64,000 bases of DNA. Source: Mycolicibacterium sediminis. Its GTDB lineage: Bacteria; Actinomycetota; Actinomycetes; Mycobacteriales; Mycobacteriaceae. This document shows positions 8,683-17,926 of this stretch, in pieces. The notes below the pieces were generated by a model, which worked only from the letters and a program-made list of their open reading frames with translations, had not been told where the DNA came from and made no database searches. The stretch covers positions 5,890,001 through 5,954,000 of the forward strand of contig NZ_AP022588.1 in assembly GCF_010731735.1 (NCBI RefSeq), in the 5' to 3' direction. The translations under genes were made by a program, and so were the position numbers. Position 1 is the stretch's first letter. Every line of letters starts with the position of its first letter.

Positions 8683-9606
8683 ATGCACCTCACCGAGACC
8701 GCGATCCGGGCAACCATCCGCTACGGCTATGCCCCAGCGATGCTGGTCGGCGTCAACGGAGCCGCGATAGTCCTCACCGTTGCCCACACCGCCCACTACT
8801 GGCTGCTGGCCGTCCTGGCCGTGGCCATCGCGATGTCATTCCTCGCCGAACGAGTCATTCCCTACGACCCGGGCTGGAACCACGATCGCGCCGATACTGC
8901 CCGTGACCGCATCCACGCCGCCGTCAACGAAGCACTGGTCCTGGCCAGCGTCGCCACCATCCCCCTGCTGGCCGAGGTAGTCCCAACGCCCGAGTTGTGG
9001 CCCAGCAGCTGGCCGTTCATCGCCCAAGTGGTGACGTCCATCCTGGTCGCCGACCTCGGTATCACCTTGGTCCACCGAGCCAGCCACCGCGTGGGGATTT
9101 TGTGGCGCTTCCACGCGGTGCACCACAGCATCACCCGCATGTACGGCCTCAACGGCCTCATGAAGCACCCGCTGCACCAGACCGTGGAGATGACGGCTGG
9201 CGTGGCCCCGTTGATTCTGATTGGGCTTCCCGTCGACGTCGCGTCCGTGCTTGCTCTCGCCGTCGCCGTTCAGCTGCTTCTGCAGCATTCCAACGCCGAC
9301 TACTGCATCGGCCCGGCCAAGCACCTGCTCGCGCTCAACGAAGGGCACCGCTTCCACCACCTCAAGTGGGCCGGCGTCGGGGACGTCAACTTCGGACTGT
9401 TCACGCTGATCTGGGACCACCTGATGCGAACCCACTCCTACGACCCCACTCGCCGCTTCGACTCCACCCAACTCGGCATCGCCGTCAAACCCGACTACCC
9501 CAGCAGCTACCTGCTGCAAATCACGTACCCGTTCACCACCGCCGGCGGCTGCGCATTCACATCGCACACTGCGACAGCCGACCCAGCCGTCACCAGGACT
9601 CGGTGA
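8683..9606 (+). CDS. Sterol desaturase / fatty acid hydroxylase family protein
   Basis: 307 aa with several membrane segments. The di-iron histidine boxes of the superfamily are present: HRASH (about residue 133), FHAVHHS (about 144), and HRFHHLKW (about 222). Members hydroxylate or desaturate lipids in the membrane. The true substrate is not deducible. The start at 8683 (MHLTETAI) avoids overlap with the AraC frame. An ArsR- or copper-related role is not evident, and it may be a passenger of the region. Confidence 0.85.
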   Translation: MHLTETAIRATIRYGYAPAMLVGVNGAAIVLTVAHTAHYWLLAVLAVAIAMSFLAERVIPYDPGWNHDRADTARDRIHAAVNEALVLASVATIPLLAEVVPTPELWPSSWPFIAQVVTSILVADLGITLVHRASHRVGILWRFHAVHHSITRMYGLNGLMKHPLHQTVEMTAGVAPLILIGLPVDVASVLALAVAVQLLLQHSNADYCIGPAKHLLALNEGHRFHHLKWAGVGDVNFGLFTLIWDHLMRTHSYDPTRRFDSTQLGIAVKPDYPSSYLLQITYPFTTAGGCAFTSHTATADPAVTRTR

Positions 9607-9870
9607 CGTGACGTCGAGTTCGACGTCTCCACAGGTCGGCATGCCGTCGGACAAGCGACGGCGGCCGACACGGCACATCCCCACGCACCCAACGAATTAC
9701 ACGACTGTTCTTCTGTTACTGCTGTTAACAGAGGGGCTGATGTGATGTACGTTCGGCTTATATCCGCTTCCGCTACGTACTGAGCTAGGCCGTAGACAAG
9801 CGAGCCGGCGCACGAAGTCGGCGGCCTCACACCCCGGGGCGTTGCCGCCTGAGAAGGAGAACCGACGTCG

Positions 9871-10638
9871 ATGCCCTCCCAGTCTGAGACCAGCCATCCT
9901 GGTCGACGTATCGCCACGTCGCCCACAGCGGAAGCCACGGGGCACCGTCGCTTCGGCGTGACGCAACTCCTCCTCATCGGCTGCGCGCTGTTGGCCATCG
10001 TCCTTGCCACGCCCGCTCACGCCGAACCCGTCAGCCCATGGGATCCGTCACTGCCCAGCGTGCTGAGCGCCGGAGCCCCCGGCGATCCGGTAGCGATCGC
10101 CAACGCCTCACTACAGGCCAGCGCCAACGCCGCCCGAACCACCATGGACATGGGACGCAAATTTCTGAGCAGCCTGGGCTTGACGAGCCCGGCCAGCGAT
10201 CCGACCTCGGCTTTGAGCGGCAACCGTGTCCGGGGAGCACAGGCCATCGAATACGTGATTCGTCGAGCAGGATCCCAACGCGGTGTCCCCTACTCGTGGG
10301 GCGGAGGAAGCCTCAACGGTCCGAGTACCGGAATCGATTCTGGCGCAGGCACTGTCGGATTCGACTGCTCGGGCCTGACCCGCTACGCCTTCGCCGGCGT
10401 CGGGGTTCTGCTTCCCCGCTACTCCGGCGACCAATACGACGCCGGCCGAAAAGTTCCCCCGTCCCAGGCCAAGCGGGGCGACCTCTTGTTCTGGGGTCCC
10501 TCCGGCGGCCAGCACGAAGCCCTTTACCTTGGCAACGGCCAGATGCTCGAAGCGCAACAAACCGGCGTTCCCGTAAAGGTTTCACCCGTGCGCACCGGCG
10601 GAATGACCCCCTACGTGACCCGCATCATCGAGAGTTAG
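9871..10638 (+). CDS. NlpC/P60 peptidoglycan endopeptidase (RipA/RipB-like)
   Basis: 255 aa. A hydrophobic signal segment ending APAHA-like (TPAHAE) at about residues 31-51 implies secretion. After a helical linker comes the NlpC/P60 domain: C166 in FDCSGLTRYAFAG, H215 in GGQHEALYLG and E227 in GQMLEA. The C-H-E spacing (49 and 12) equals that of RipA, so the catalytic triad looks complete, unlike non-catalytic RipD. It should cleave D-Glu-mDAP bonds in cell wall stem peptides. The upstream region has CTGTTACTG and palindromic CTGTTAACAG (9713-9731), possibly regulatory. Confidence 0.9.
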   Translation: MPSQSETSHPGRRIATSPTAEATGHRRFGVTQLLLIGCALLAIVLATPAHAEPVSPWDPSLPSVLSAGAPGDPVAIANASLQASANAARTTMDMGRKFLSSLGLTSPASDPTSALSGNRVRGAQAIEYVIRRAGSQRGVPYSWGGGSLNGPSTGIDSGAGTVGFDCSGLTRYAFAGVGVLLPRYSGDQYDAGRKVPPSQAKRGDLLFWGPSGGQHEALYLGNGQMLEAQQTGVPVKVSPVRTGGMTPYVTRIIES

Positions 10639-11198
10639 TGCAATGACAAGCAATTAAGGAAGGAGTCCTCCGCGGCGTGCTCCGCGCGGAAGCACGTCTG
10701 CAGTGGAGTCGGCGATTCGACATCACGTGTTCTGCCCACGGTGTCTCACCCCCTCTGCGTCACAAGCGGACGGCGTGACCGGCGCCCACCTGGCTGAGAG
10801 TGCGGTCCCGACAGCGCTCTCGAAGCGAGACTTGATCGCACGACGTCGGCGCAGATGACGAAGCTGGCTGGGGGAGATCGAAGGCACCGAACTCACAGTG
10901 AGGTTCTTGGGCGGTAAACGCGAGGACGTCACCCGTAGCTCCAGCCGCACGGACGATCTGTGGGAATCCGTCGCCGGCCGCGTCAGCTCCGCGAGCAGCC
11001 TAGCCGGGGCCGCCCGAAGGGTTTCCATCTGTTTCAGGACGATATGCCCATGCGAGACGAGGAAGGTCATGTCGTCTCGCGCCACCGGCGGCTCAGCGTT
11101 GTATGCCGTCGACGAGGCGGCAGCGTCTGGGAGGAACGTCGTCGATGTTCACTCGTCGTTCGCTTGCATCTTGATTCGACGTCGGTCAATATCGATGT
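10639..11198. other. Intergenic region without a supported gene
   Basis: About 560 bp between the endopeptidase and arsR. Open frames on both strands (for example minus 11085-10723) have no recognisable motifs and no ribosome sites. A 6-bp stem TCCGCG...CGCGGA (10669-10690) just after the endopeptidase may be a weak terminator. The rest looks like decayed or non-coding DNA. Confidence 0.45.
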
Positions 11199-11208
11199 AT
11201 GTCGAATC
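11173..11208. promoter_or_regulatory. Putative ArsR operator at arsR start
   Basis: GATTCGAC (11173-11180) and GTCGAATC (11201-11208) form a perfect 8-bp inverted repeat around the start of arsR. Inside it, ATCGATGTATGTC closely matches ATCGATGTTTGTC upstream of the second arsR (from 17900). This suggests a shared ArsR recognition core and autoregulation. Confidence 0.55.
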
Positions 11209-11573
11209 AGAGGGACATGACGGCGGATGCTTGTTGCGTCACGCCGCCACTGCTCGGTGAGCCGTTGAGTGAGCCGGCCGCGGTCGAGATGGCCAAGACG
11301 TTGAAGGCACTGGCTGATCCGGTGCGGTTGCGGCTGTTCAGCGCGATCGCCAGCCATTCCGGTGGCGAGGCGTGCGTCTGCGATATCTCCGGCGGCATCG
11401 ACGTCTCGCAGCCCACGGTGTCGCATCACCTCAAGGTGCTGCGCGACGCCGGCCTGCTCACATCCGAGCGGCGGGCGTCCTGGGTGTACTACGCCGTGGT
11501 TCCCGAAGCCCTGCAGGACATCTCGGCGCTGGTGAATCTGAACACCGCGGCGCTGGCGGGGGTGACGGCATGA
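11199..11573 (+). CDS. arsR: ArsR arsenite-responsive repressor
   Basis: 124 aa winged-helix ArsR/SmtB protein. An N-terminal Cys pair (DACCV) plus ACVCD before the recognition helix resembles the As(III) site of Corynebacterium ArsR rather than the E. coli CVC type. The HTH is SQPTVSHHLKVLRDAGLL. Arsenite binding should free the operator and induce the acr3-arsC genes. The start is uncertain: ATG 11199 lies in the inverted repeat, and ATG 11217 has an AGAGGG placed too close. The stop overlaps acr3 by ATGA, indicating coupling. Confidence 0.92.
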   Translation: MSNQRDMTADACCVTPPLLGEPLSEPAAVEMAKTLKALADPVRLRLFSAIASHSGGEACVCDISGGIDVSQPTVSHHLKVLRDAGLLTSERRASWVYYAVVPEALQDISALVNLNTAALAGVTA

Positions 11574-12691
11574 CCGACACGAAGGAAACGGGCGCCTCCG
11601 CGCCGGTGATCGGCAAGCTCTCCACGCTCGATCGGTTCCTGCCGGTCTGGATCGGCGTCGCCATGGTCGCCGGCCTGCTGCTCGGCCGCTGGATCCCTGG
11701 GTTGAACACCGCGCTGGAAAGCGTTCAGGTCGACGGCATTTCGCTGCCCATCGCCCTCGGCCTGCTCATCATGATGTACCCGGTGCTGGCCAAGGTCCGC
11801 TACGACCGCCTCGACACCGTCACCGGAGACCGCAAACTGCTGCTCAGCTCACTGTTCTTGAACTGGGTGTTCGGCCCGGCGCTGATGTTCGCGTTGGCCT
11901 GGCTGATGCTCCCGGACCTGCCCGAATACCGGACCGGCCTGATCATCGTGGGCCTGGCCCGCTGCATCGCCATGGTCATCATCTGGAACGACCTCGCGTG
12001 CGGTGACCGCGAAGCCGCCGCCGTCCTGGTCGCCCTCAACTCGATCTTCCAGGTGATCATGTTCGCCGTCCTGGGCTGGTTCTACCTGTCGGTCCTGCCC
12101 GGCTGGCTGGGACTGGAGCAGACCACGATCAGTACGTCGCCGTGGCAGATCGCCAAATCGGTGCTCATCTTCCTCGGCATCCCGCTACTGGCCGGCTACC
12201 TGTCACGCCGACTCGGCGAGAAGGCCAAGGGCCGCGACGGGTACGAGTCGAAATTCTTGCCGCGGATCGGGCCGTGGGCGCTTTACGGGCTGCTGTTCAC
12301 CATCGTCATTCTCTTTGCGCTGCAAGGAGAACAGATCACCACCCGGCCGTTGGACGTGGTGCGCATCGCACTTCCCCTGCTCGCATATTTCGCGATCATG
12401 TGGGGCGGCGGATACCTCCTCGGCGCCGGGATCGGCCTGGGCTACCAACGCACCACCACCCTGGCGTTCACCGCAGCGGGCAACAACTTCGAACTCGCGA
12501 TCGCCGTCGCCATCGCCACCTACGGCGCCACCTCCGGCCAAGCACTCGCCGGCGTCGTCGGGCCGCTGATTGAAGTCCCGGTCCTGGTGGCGTTGGTGTA
12601 CGTGTCGCTGGCGCTACGGCGACGCTTCCGCGACGGCAACACCACCGCGCCCACCACCGTTTCGCCGTCGACGACGACACAGGAGTCCTGA
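11570..12691 (+). CDS. acr3: Arsenite efflux permease Acr3
   Basis: 373 aa with about ten membrane helices, the normal length of Acr3. Diagnostic stretches: WIPGLN, MMYPVLAKVRYD, NWVFGPALMFALAW, GLARCIAMVIIWNDLA (with the conserved Cys needed for arsenite transport), FTAAGNNFELAIAVAIATYG. It expels As(III) using the membrane potential. Translationally coupled to arsR and followed by two arsC genes. Confidence 0.96.
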   Translation: MTDTKETGASAPVIGKLSTLDRFLPVWIGVAMVAGLLLGRWIPGLNTALESVQVDGISLPIALGLLIMMYPVLAKVRYDRLDTVTGDRKLLLSSLFLNWVFGPALMFALAWLMLPDLPEYRTGLIIVGLARCIAMVIIWNDLACGDREAAAVLVALNSIFQVIMFAVLGWFYLSVLPGWLGLEQTTISTSPWQIAKSVLIFLGIPLLAGYLSRRLGEKAKGRDGYESKFLPRIGPWALYGLLFTIVILFALQGEQITTRPLDVVRIALPLLAYFAIMWGGGYLLGAGIGLGYQRTTTLAFTAAGNNFELAIAVAIATYGATSGQALAGVVGPLIEVPVLVALVYVSLALRRRFRDGNTTAPTTVSPSTTTQES

Positions 12692-12695
12692 CACC

Positions 12696-13367
12696 ATGTC
12701 CGAGAGCCCCGCCGCCCTGCGCCCGCACCGCGACCTGTCCGTCGACCAACGGCACGCGCTCACCACGGCGGCCACCCGGTTGGAACGCGACTTCGGCGAC
12801 AGCTTCAACGTCGAGACGATCGAACGGTTCCTGCACACCTCCTACGAGCAGTTCGCCGGCCGCGCCACCGTCCCGAATTTCCTGCCCCTGTTGGCCGAGC
12901 GGTTCGCCCGCCAACGCCTGCACGCCCTGGCACGGGTGGAAGGCAAGATCAGCGACGGCAAGCCCACGGTGCTGTTCCTGTGCACCCACAACGCCGGCCG
13001 GTCCCAGATGGCGTTGGGGTTCGTCACCCACCTCGCCGGTGAGCACGCGGTGGCCTGGTCGGGTGGCTCCGAACCTGGTGATGCCATCAACCCGTCCGCG
13101 GTCGCGGCGATGGCCGAAATCGGGATCGACATCACCGGGGAGTTCCCCAAACCGTGGACCGACGAAATCGTCCAGGCCGCCGACGTGGTGATCACCATGG
13201 GCTGCGGAGACGCCTGCCCGGTCTTCCCCGGCAAGCGGTACGTGAACTGGGAACTGCCCGACCCCGCCGGTCAAGGCCTCGACGCGGTCCGCCCCATCCG
13301 CGACGACATCGAAGAACGCGTCCGACGATTGCTCGCCGAGCTCGACGTCACCGTCGGCCCGGGCTGA
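12696..13367 (+). CDS. arsC: Arsenate reductase with N-terminal helical domain
   Basis: 223 aa. Residues 15-80 form a three-helix domain seen in many actinobacterial ArsC proteins (ERFLHTSYEQFAG, LPLLAERFARQRL). The LMW phosphatase fold follows with the CX5R loop at C96 (CTHNAGRSQMA) and the general-acid region PDPAGQGLD. Additional Cys in MGCGDACPVFPG look like the redox-relay cysteines of thioredoxin-coupled ArsC. It reduces As(V) to As(III), the Acr3 substrate. The start at 12696 follows acr3 closely. The helical domain's role is not established. Confidence 0.93.
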   Translation: MSESPAALRPHRDLSVDQRHALTTAATRLERDFGDSFNVETIERFLHTSYEQFAGRATVPNFLPLLAERFARQRLHALARVEGKISDGKPTVLFLCTHNAGRSQMALGFVTHLAGEHAVAWSGGSEPGDAINPSAVAAMAEIGIDITGEFPKPWTDEIVQAADVVITMGCGDACPVFPGKRYVNWELPDPAGQGLDAVRPIRDDIEERVRRLLAELDVTVGPG

Positions 13368-13373
13368 CCGGCG

Positions 13374-13793
13374 ATGACCGATTCCTCCACACCGTCGGTG
13401 CTGTTCGTCTGCGTGAAGAACGGCGGCAAGTCCCAGATGGCGGCCGGCCTGATGCGCCAGCTCGCCGGTAACACCGTGACGGTGCATTCGGCGGGCACCA
13501 AACCCGGTGCCGCGGTCAACGACCTGTCCGCCCAAGCTCTGCTGGAGGTGGGCGTCGACATCACCAATGAGAAACCCAAGGCAGTGGACTACGAATTGGC
13601 CCGCGAGGTGGAGCTGGTGGTCACCCTCGGCCGCGAAGCGAAACTGGATCCGCCGCCGGGCACCCGGGTGGAGAACTGGGACACCGACGAACCCTCCGAC
13701 CGCGGCATCGACGGCCTCGAACGGATGCGCCTGGTCCGCGACGACATCACCGCCCGCGTGCGCGAACTGCACGCCACGCTGATCGACGCCTGA
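13374..13793 (+). CDS. Arsenate-mycothiol transferase-like ArsC
   Basis: 139 aa LMW phosphatase fold. The active loop CVKNGGKSQMA (C13) has Lys where CX5R enzymes have Arg, as in Corynebacterium glutamicum ArsC1/ArsC2, which join arsenate to mycothiol for later reduction by mycoredoxin. There are no relay cysteines in the rest of the chain, consistent with mycothiol rather than thioredoxin use. It lies 6 bp after the other arsC, so the cell holds two chemically different routes for arsenate. Confidence 0.88.
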   Translation: MTDSSTPSVLFVCVKNGGKSQMAAGLMRQLAGNTVTVHSAGTKPGAAVNDLSAQALLEVGVDITNEKPKAVDYELAREVELVVTLGREAKLDPPPGTRVENWDTDEPSDRGIDGLERMRLVRDDITARVRELHATLIDA

Positions 13794-13869
13794 CACCCAC
13801 CCCTGCTCTCACGCTGTAGCCCAGCAGCAACTGCCCTTGACCCACTCGATCTCCTGAGGAGACTTCGTC

Positions 13870-15279
13870 ATGCCCGCACGCCATATCGTCGCCATCGGCG
13901 GCAGCGACGCCGGAATCAGCGCGGCCCTGCGCATCCGCGAACTCGACCCCAGCACTGAGGTGACCGTCGTCGTCGCCGACAACTACCCCAACTTCTCCAT
14001 CTGCGGCATCCCCTACTACGTCTCCGGGGAGGTCACGCACTGGTCCCACCTGGCGCATCGCACCGCCGACGACCTGGCCGCCACCGGCATGCGGGTGCTC
14101 ACCGACACCCGCGCCACCAGAATCAACGTCGCCGAGCACACCCTCGACGTCCTCGACGCCGCCGGGGAGCCCGTCGAATTGTCCTATGACGCCCTGGTCG
14201 TCGGCACCGGTGCGGTCAGCGCCCGCCCACCGATCGACGGACTCACCGGCCCCGACGCCCTCGGCCCCGAAGACGGTGTGCACCTGCTGCATTCGATGGG
14301 CGACACCTTCGCCGTCATGGACTCCCTGCAACAGCGCGACCCAAAGACCGCGGTCATCATCGGCGCCGGCTACATCGGCCTGGAAATGGCCGAAGGACTC
14401 ACCACCCGCGGCATCGCCGTCACCCAGATCGAAGCGCTCCCCGAAGTGTTGCCAACCGTGGACCGCGAGCTGGGCGCCCTGGTCCACGACGAACTGCAAC
14501 GCCACGGCGTCCAAGTCCTCACCCACACCACCGTCTCCGCCGTCACCCCCACCGATACCGGCGCCCTCACGGTCACCGCCCACCGGAACGGCGAAACACT
14601 CGAAAAGACAGTCGATTTCGTGCTCGTCGTGGTCGGCGTGCGCCCCGACGTGGAGCTGGCCGCGGATGCCGGCGCCGAACTCGGCGTCAAGGGTGCGATC
14701 GCCGTGGACGAGGCGATGCGCACCACCCTGCCTGACGTGTTCGCCGCCGGGGACTGCGTGCACACTCACCACCGCCTCCTGGGTCTGACCTGGTTGCCGC
14801 TGGGCACCACCGCCCACAAGCAGGGCCGCGTCGCCGGGGAGAACGCTCTCGGTGGTGACGCGCGGTTCGCCGGCAGCCTCGGCACCCAGGTCGTCAAGGT
14901 CTTCAACCTGGTGGCCGCCCGCACCGGCCTGCGTGACCACGAGGTTCACGCCGCAAACCGCGGGTGGACACCGGTCACCACCACGGCCACACCCGATGAC
15001 CACAAGGCGTACTACCCGGGCGCCACCCCGATCCACATCCGGATCACCGGCGACCAACACACCGGCCGGCTGCTCGGGGCGCAGCTGGTTGGGCACCGCA
15101 GTGCCGAGGTGTCCAAGCGGGTCGACACCTACGCCGCCGCCCTGTTCCACGACATGACCGTCGAGGGCTTCTCCGACCTGGACTTGTCCTACACCCCGCC
15201 GCTGGGATCACCATGGGACGCAACGCAGATGGCTACCCAGAGCTGGTCACGTCAGCTACGGGTCAGTGCGGTCGGCTGA
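13870..15279 (+). CDS. FAD-dependent CoA-disulfide reductase-like oxidoreductase
   Basis: 469 aa. An N-terminal FAD motif (IGGSDAGISAALR), NFSICGIPYY with a redox Cys at C45, an NAD(P)H motif (VIIGAGYIGLEMAEG), the second FAD motif (DVFAAGDCV) and a C-terminal dimer domain match the CoA-disulfide reductase / NADH oxidase group. The single active Cys usually forms a mixed disulfide with CoA or a Cys-sulfenic acid. In an ars operon it may reduce a low-molecular thiol disulfide formed during arsenate reduction; this is inference. The C-terminus overlaps the convergent MFS gene by 17 bp. Confidence 0.88.
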   Translation: MPARHIVAIGGSDAGISAALRIRELDPSTEVTVVVADNYPNFSICGIPYYVSGEVTHWSHLAHRTADDLAATGMRVLTDTRATRINVAEHTLDVLDAAGEPVELSYDALVVGTGAVSARPPIDGLTGPDALGPEDGVHLLHSMGDTFAVMDSLQQRDPKTAVIIGAGYIGLEMAEGLTTRGIAVTQIEALPEVLPTVDRELGALVHDELQRHGVQVLTHTTVSAVTPTDTGALTVTAHRNGETLEKTVDFVLVVVGVRPDVELAADAGAELGVKGAIAVDEAMRTTLPDVFAAGDCVHTHHRLLGLTWLPLGTTAHKQGRVAGENALGGDARFAGSLGTQVVKVFNLVAARTGLRDHEVHAANRGWTPVTTTATPDDHKAYYPGATPIHIRITGDQHTGRLLGAQLVGHRSAEVSKRVDTYAAALFHDMTVEGFSDLDLSYTPPLGSPWDATQMATQSWSRQLRVSAVG

Positions 15280-16501
15280 CGCCGACGATCGGCGTGGGGG
15301 TCTCAACTCGCGGCCTGGTGGCCACCGCCACCAATGCCCCTGCCGCGGCGATAGCGCCAAGGGCGACGAACATGGCGGCGTAGCTACCAAGAAGACTGGC
15401 CAGCGCCGCGCCGACGAAGGGGCCGACCGCTGTGGCGACCATGATCGGGGCATTGAGGAAGGCGCTGAGGTGGCCGTAATGGGTTGCGCCCCAGCGTTCG
15501 GTGACGGCGGTGGCTTGCAGCAGCGTCATGATGCCCCGCATCACCCCGGCACCGATGGCCACCGCCACCAACGCCGCGTAGGCGCTGAACAATCCCAGCA
15601 GCGCGGTGGTGGCCGCGACGCCGGCCATGACGAGGACCGTGCGGGGCACGACGCCGACGCGCCGCACCAAGGTTCGGTAGCCGAGACGGCCGAGCACTTG
15701 CCCTACGCCGCCCAGGCCCAGTGCGACCGCGGCGGCGCCTGTGCTGATGCCGCGTTGGCTCATCAGCGGCACCAGGTTGGCGATCACCGCGTAGGACGCG
15801 AGTCCGGCGAGCGCGAACGCCGCTATCAGGGCGAGGAACGGTGCGCTGCGCGCGGTGCGGCCCGGCGCCTCGACCTGGTGGTGTGCGGCGGTGACCGGCG
15901 GCCAGGGGCGCCGCAAGCCGAAGGAGTGCGCGGGGATCGTGATCACGGCCATGATCACCGCCAGGACGAGATAGGTTTGGCGCCAACTCATCTGGGCCGA
16001 CAGGGCCGCGGTCAACGGGGCGAACACCGTGCTGGCGAACCCGGCCACCAACGTCAACACGGTCAGGGCACGGACCGCGTCGGTGCCGAAGAACCGAGTC
16101 AGCGCGGCGAAGGCGGGTGCATAGAACACCGCGCTCATCGCCACCCCGGCCAGCACCCACGCCGTGACGAACCAGCCGTAGTTCGGTGCCGCGACCACCG
16201 CCACCACCGAGAGCGCACCGAGGATGGAACCCGAGGTCATGATCCAGCGTGGGCCCACCCGGTCCAGCCACCGCCCGACCGGGATGCCCACCACCGCCGA
16301 GGTCACCAGCCCGGCGGAGAACGCGGCGGTCACCGCGGGCGCCGACCAGCCGGTGTCAGTGCTGATCTGCTCCGAGAGGACGGTGAAGGCGTAGTACAGC
16401 ACGCCCCAACTGGTGATCTCGGTGACGCACAACGTCACCAGCACCCAGCGCAGCCCATGCCGAGCTGCGCTGGCTGCGGCAGGAGAATCCGCCTCCGTCA
16501 T
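15263..16501 (-). CDS. MFS transporter of the ArsO-like operon
   Basis: 412 aa, about twelve helices, with the MFS loop GRWLDRVGPRW. The true start is fixed by ATGA overlap with the stop of the upstream flavoprotein gene; the same frame stays open much farther upstream only because it runs antisense-free through that gene. The pair (flavoprotein plus MFS next to a divergent arsR) is a known type of arsenic resistance module, so export of an arsenical is likely, but the species (As(III) or organic) cannot be told. Confidence 0.87.
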   Translation of the reverse strand: MTEADSPAAASAARHGLRWVLVTLCVTEITSWGVLYYAFTVLSEQISTDTGWSAPAVTAAFSAGLVTSAVVGIPVGRWLDRVGPRWIMTSGSILGALSVVAVVAAPNYGWFVTAWVLAGVAMSAVFYAPAFAALTRFFGTDAVRALTVLTLVAGFASTVFAPLTAALSAQMSWRQTYLVLAVIMAVITIPAHSFGLRRPWPPVTAAHHQVEAPGRTARSAPFLALIAAFALAGLASYAVIANLVPLMSQRGISTGAAAVALGLGGVGQVLGRLGYRTLVRRVGVVPRTVLVMAGVAATTALLGLFSAYAALVAVAIGAGVMRGIMTLLQATAVTERWGATHYGHLSAFLNAPIMVATAVGPFVGAALASLLGSYAAMFVALGAIAAAGALVAVATRPRVETPTPIVGVSRPH

Positions 16502-17847
16502 CCGCCAAGGGGATTGAGCAGCAACGACACCGGTTGCAGAGACACCGGCTGCGATGTGGGCGCGGGGCCGCAGCAGCCGCCGCCGGCGTTCTCGTCGTCG
16601 GGGCTGTCGAACAACCCTGCCCCATTGCACACTCCGGTGTCGGGCAGCGCCAGCTCGACCCGGCGGGCCGCCTCGTGGTCGCCGGCCAGTTCGGCGGCGA
16701 TGCTGCGGACCTGCTCGTAGCCGGTCATCGCCAGGAACGTCGGGGCGCGCCCGTAGGACTTCATGCCCACGATGTAGAGATCGGGTTCGGGGTGGGCCAA
16801 CTCTTCGGCGCCGTGTGGCAGCACGCTGCCACACGAGTGCATGTTCGGATCGATGGAGCCGGCGAGGTTGACGGGGGCCTGCAGGATCGGGTCCAACTCG
16901 ATCCGCATCTCCGACAGGAAGGACAGGTCCGGCCGGAACCCGGTCAGAACCACCACGTGGTCGGCCGGCGCCAGGGCGCGGCCGTCCTCCGCGGTCAGTA
17001 CCGCACGCCCGTCGACTAGGTCGATGCGCTCGGTGCGGAACCCGGTCGACAACGACACGCGGCCCGCGTCGACTGCTTCCTTGGACCGCACGCCCAGGGC
17101 GCCGCGCTGGGGCAGTTCGTCGGCCGCGCCGCCGCCGAAGGTGTCCTCGGAGACCCCGCGGCGCAGCACCCACGTCACTGTCATCGACGGGTCCTTGCGC
17201 ACCACTTCGCCGAGCTGGATCACCGCGGTCATCGCTGAATGCCCGCTGCCGACGACCACTACGTGCTTGCCCGCCAACCCCGAGGCTTGGGCGATTGTCG
17301 GCGGAACGTAGGTCAGAACACCCGAACCTGCCGCGGTGCGTTCCCCGATCGCGGTGACGCCGTCCGCCCCAGCAGGGTTGGGCTGGCCCCATGTGCCGGA
17401 AGCGTCGATGACCGCGCGGGCACGAACCCGGCACTCGGTGCCGTCCGCGTTGGTCACGTGTACGACGAACGGGGTCTCCGCCCGCCCGGGGCTGACCAGC
17501 CGGTCTCGGCCCAACCGAGACACCGCCTGCACGCGCGCGCCGAGCCTGACTCCTGTACCCATGGCCTTCGCCAGCGGTGCCAGGTATCCATCGATCCACT
17601 CTCGGCCGGTCGGGAACCCCGATTCCTGCGCAACCCAACCGGTGAGCTCGAGCAGCTTGGCGGCGGCGGGATCCACCAGTTCGGGCCACGGCGAGAAGGT
17701 ACGGACGTGTTCCCACTGCTCAACCGCGGCAGCAGGATTCGAGCCAGCCTCCAGCACCAGCGGGATGAACCCACGCTCCAGCAGGTGTGCGGCCGCCGCC
17801 AGACCCAATGGTCCGGCCCCGATGACCACGACGGGCAACTCCGACAT
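16498..17847 (-). CDS. ArsO-like flavin-dependent oxidoreductase
   Basis: 449 aa. A FAD-binding GAGPLGLAAAAHL at the N-terminus and an NADPH-type GSGHSAMTAVIQL near residue 200 match FAD/NAD(P)-dependent monooxygenases often encoded in ars operons. A Cys-rich tail (GGGCCGP) near the C-terminus is typical of this arsenic-linked group and may bind As(III). Downstream MFS is coupled by ATGA. The divergent arsR shares its promoter region. The exact reaction is not proven in the family. Confidence 0.83.
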   Translation of the reverse strand: MSELPVVVIGAGPLGLAAAAHLLERGFIPLVLEAGSNPAAAVEQWEHVRTFSPWPELVDPAAAKLLELTGWVAQESGFPTGREWIDGYLAPLAKAMGTGVRLGARVQAVSRLGRDRLVSPGRAETPFVVHVTNADGTECRVRARAVIDASGTWGQPNPAGADGVTAIGERTAAGSGVLTYVPPTIAQASGLAGKHVVVVGSGHSAMTAVIQLGEVVRKDPSMTVTWVLRRGVSEDTFGGGAADELPQRGALGVRSKEAVDAGRVSLSTGFRTERIDLVDGRAVLTAEDGRALAPADHVVVLTGFRPDLSFLSEMRIELDPILQAPVNLAGSIDPNMHSCGSVLPHGAEELAHPEPDLYIVGMKSYGRAPTFLAMTGYEQVRSIAAELAGDHEAARRVELALPDTGVCNGAGLFDSPDDENAGGGCCGPAPTSQPVSLQPVSLLLNPLGG

Positions 17848-17860
17848 CCTTCACTCCTAT

Positions 17861-17878
17861 CATCGACGTTCTTCGATG
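17861..17878. promoter_or_regulatory. Putative ArsR operator in divergent promoter
   Basis: CATCGA-N6-TCGATG is a perfect inverted repeat between the ArsO-like gene and arsR. A second element, ATCGATGTTTGTC, starts at 17900 and matches the core before the first arsR. Together they likely control both directions. Confidence 0.6.
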
Positions 17879-17926
17879 GAACCGATCGTGCTTCACGCAT
17901 CGATGTTTGTCAATGCATGTGTCATC

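Noticed and set aside
10723..11085. Minus-strand 120-codon frame in the gap before arsR
   Set aside because: No ribosome site, no family motif and poor codon pattern; kept as intergenic.
15263..17716. A single 817-codon open frame on the minus strand that would fuse an N-terminal extension to the MFS transporter
   Set aside because: Its first half runs out of frame across the ArsO-like flavoprotein gene and encodes Arg/Gly-rich nonsense. The ATGA overlap at 16498-16501 gives the proper MFS start.
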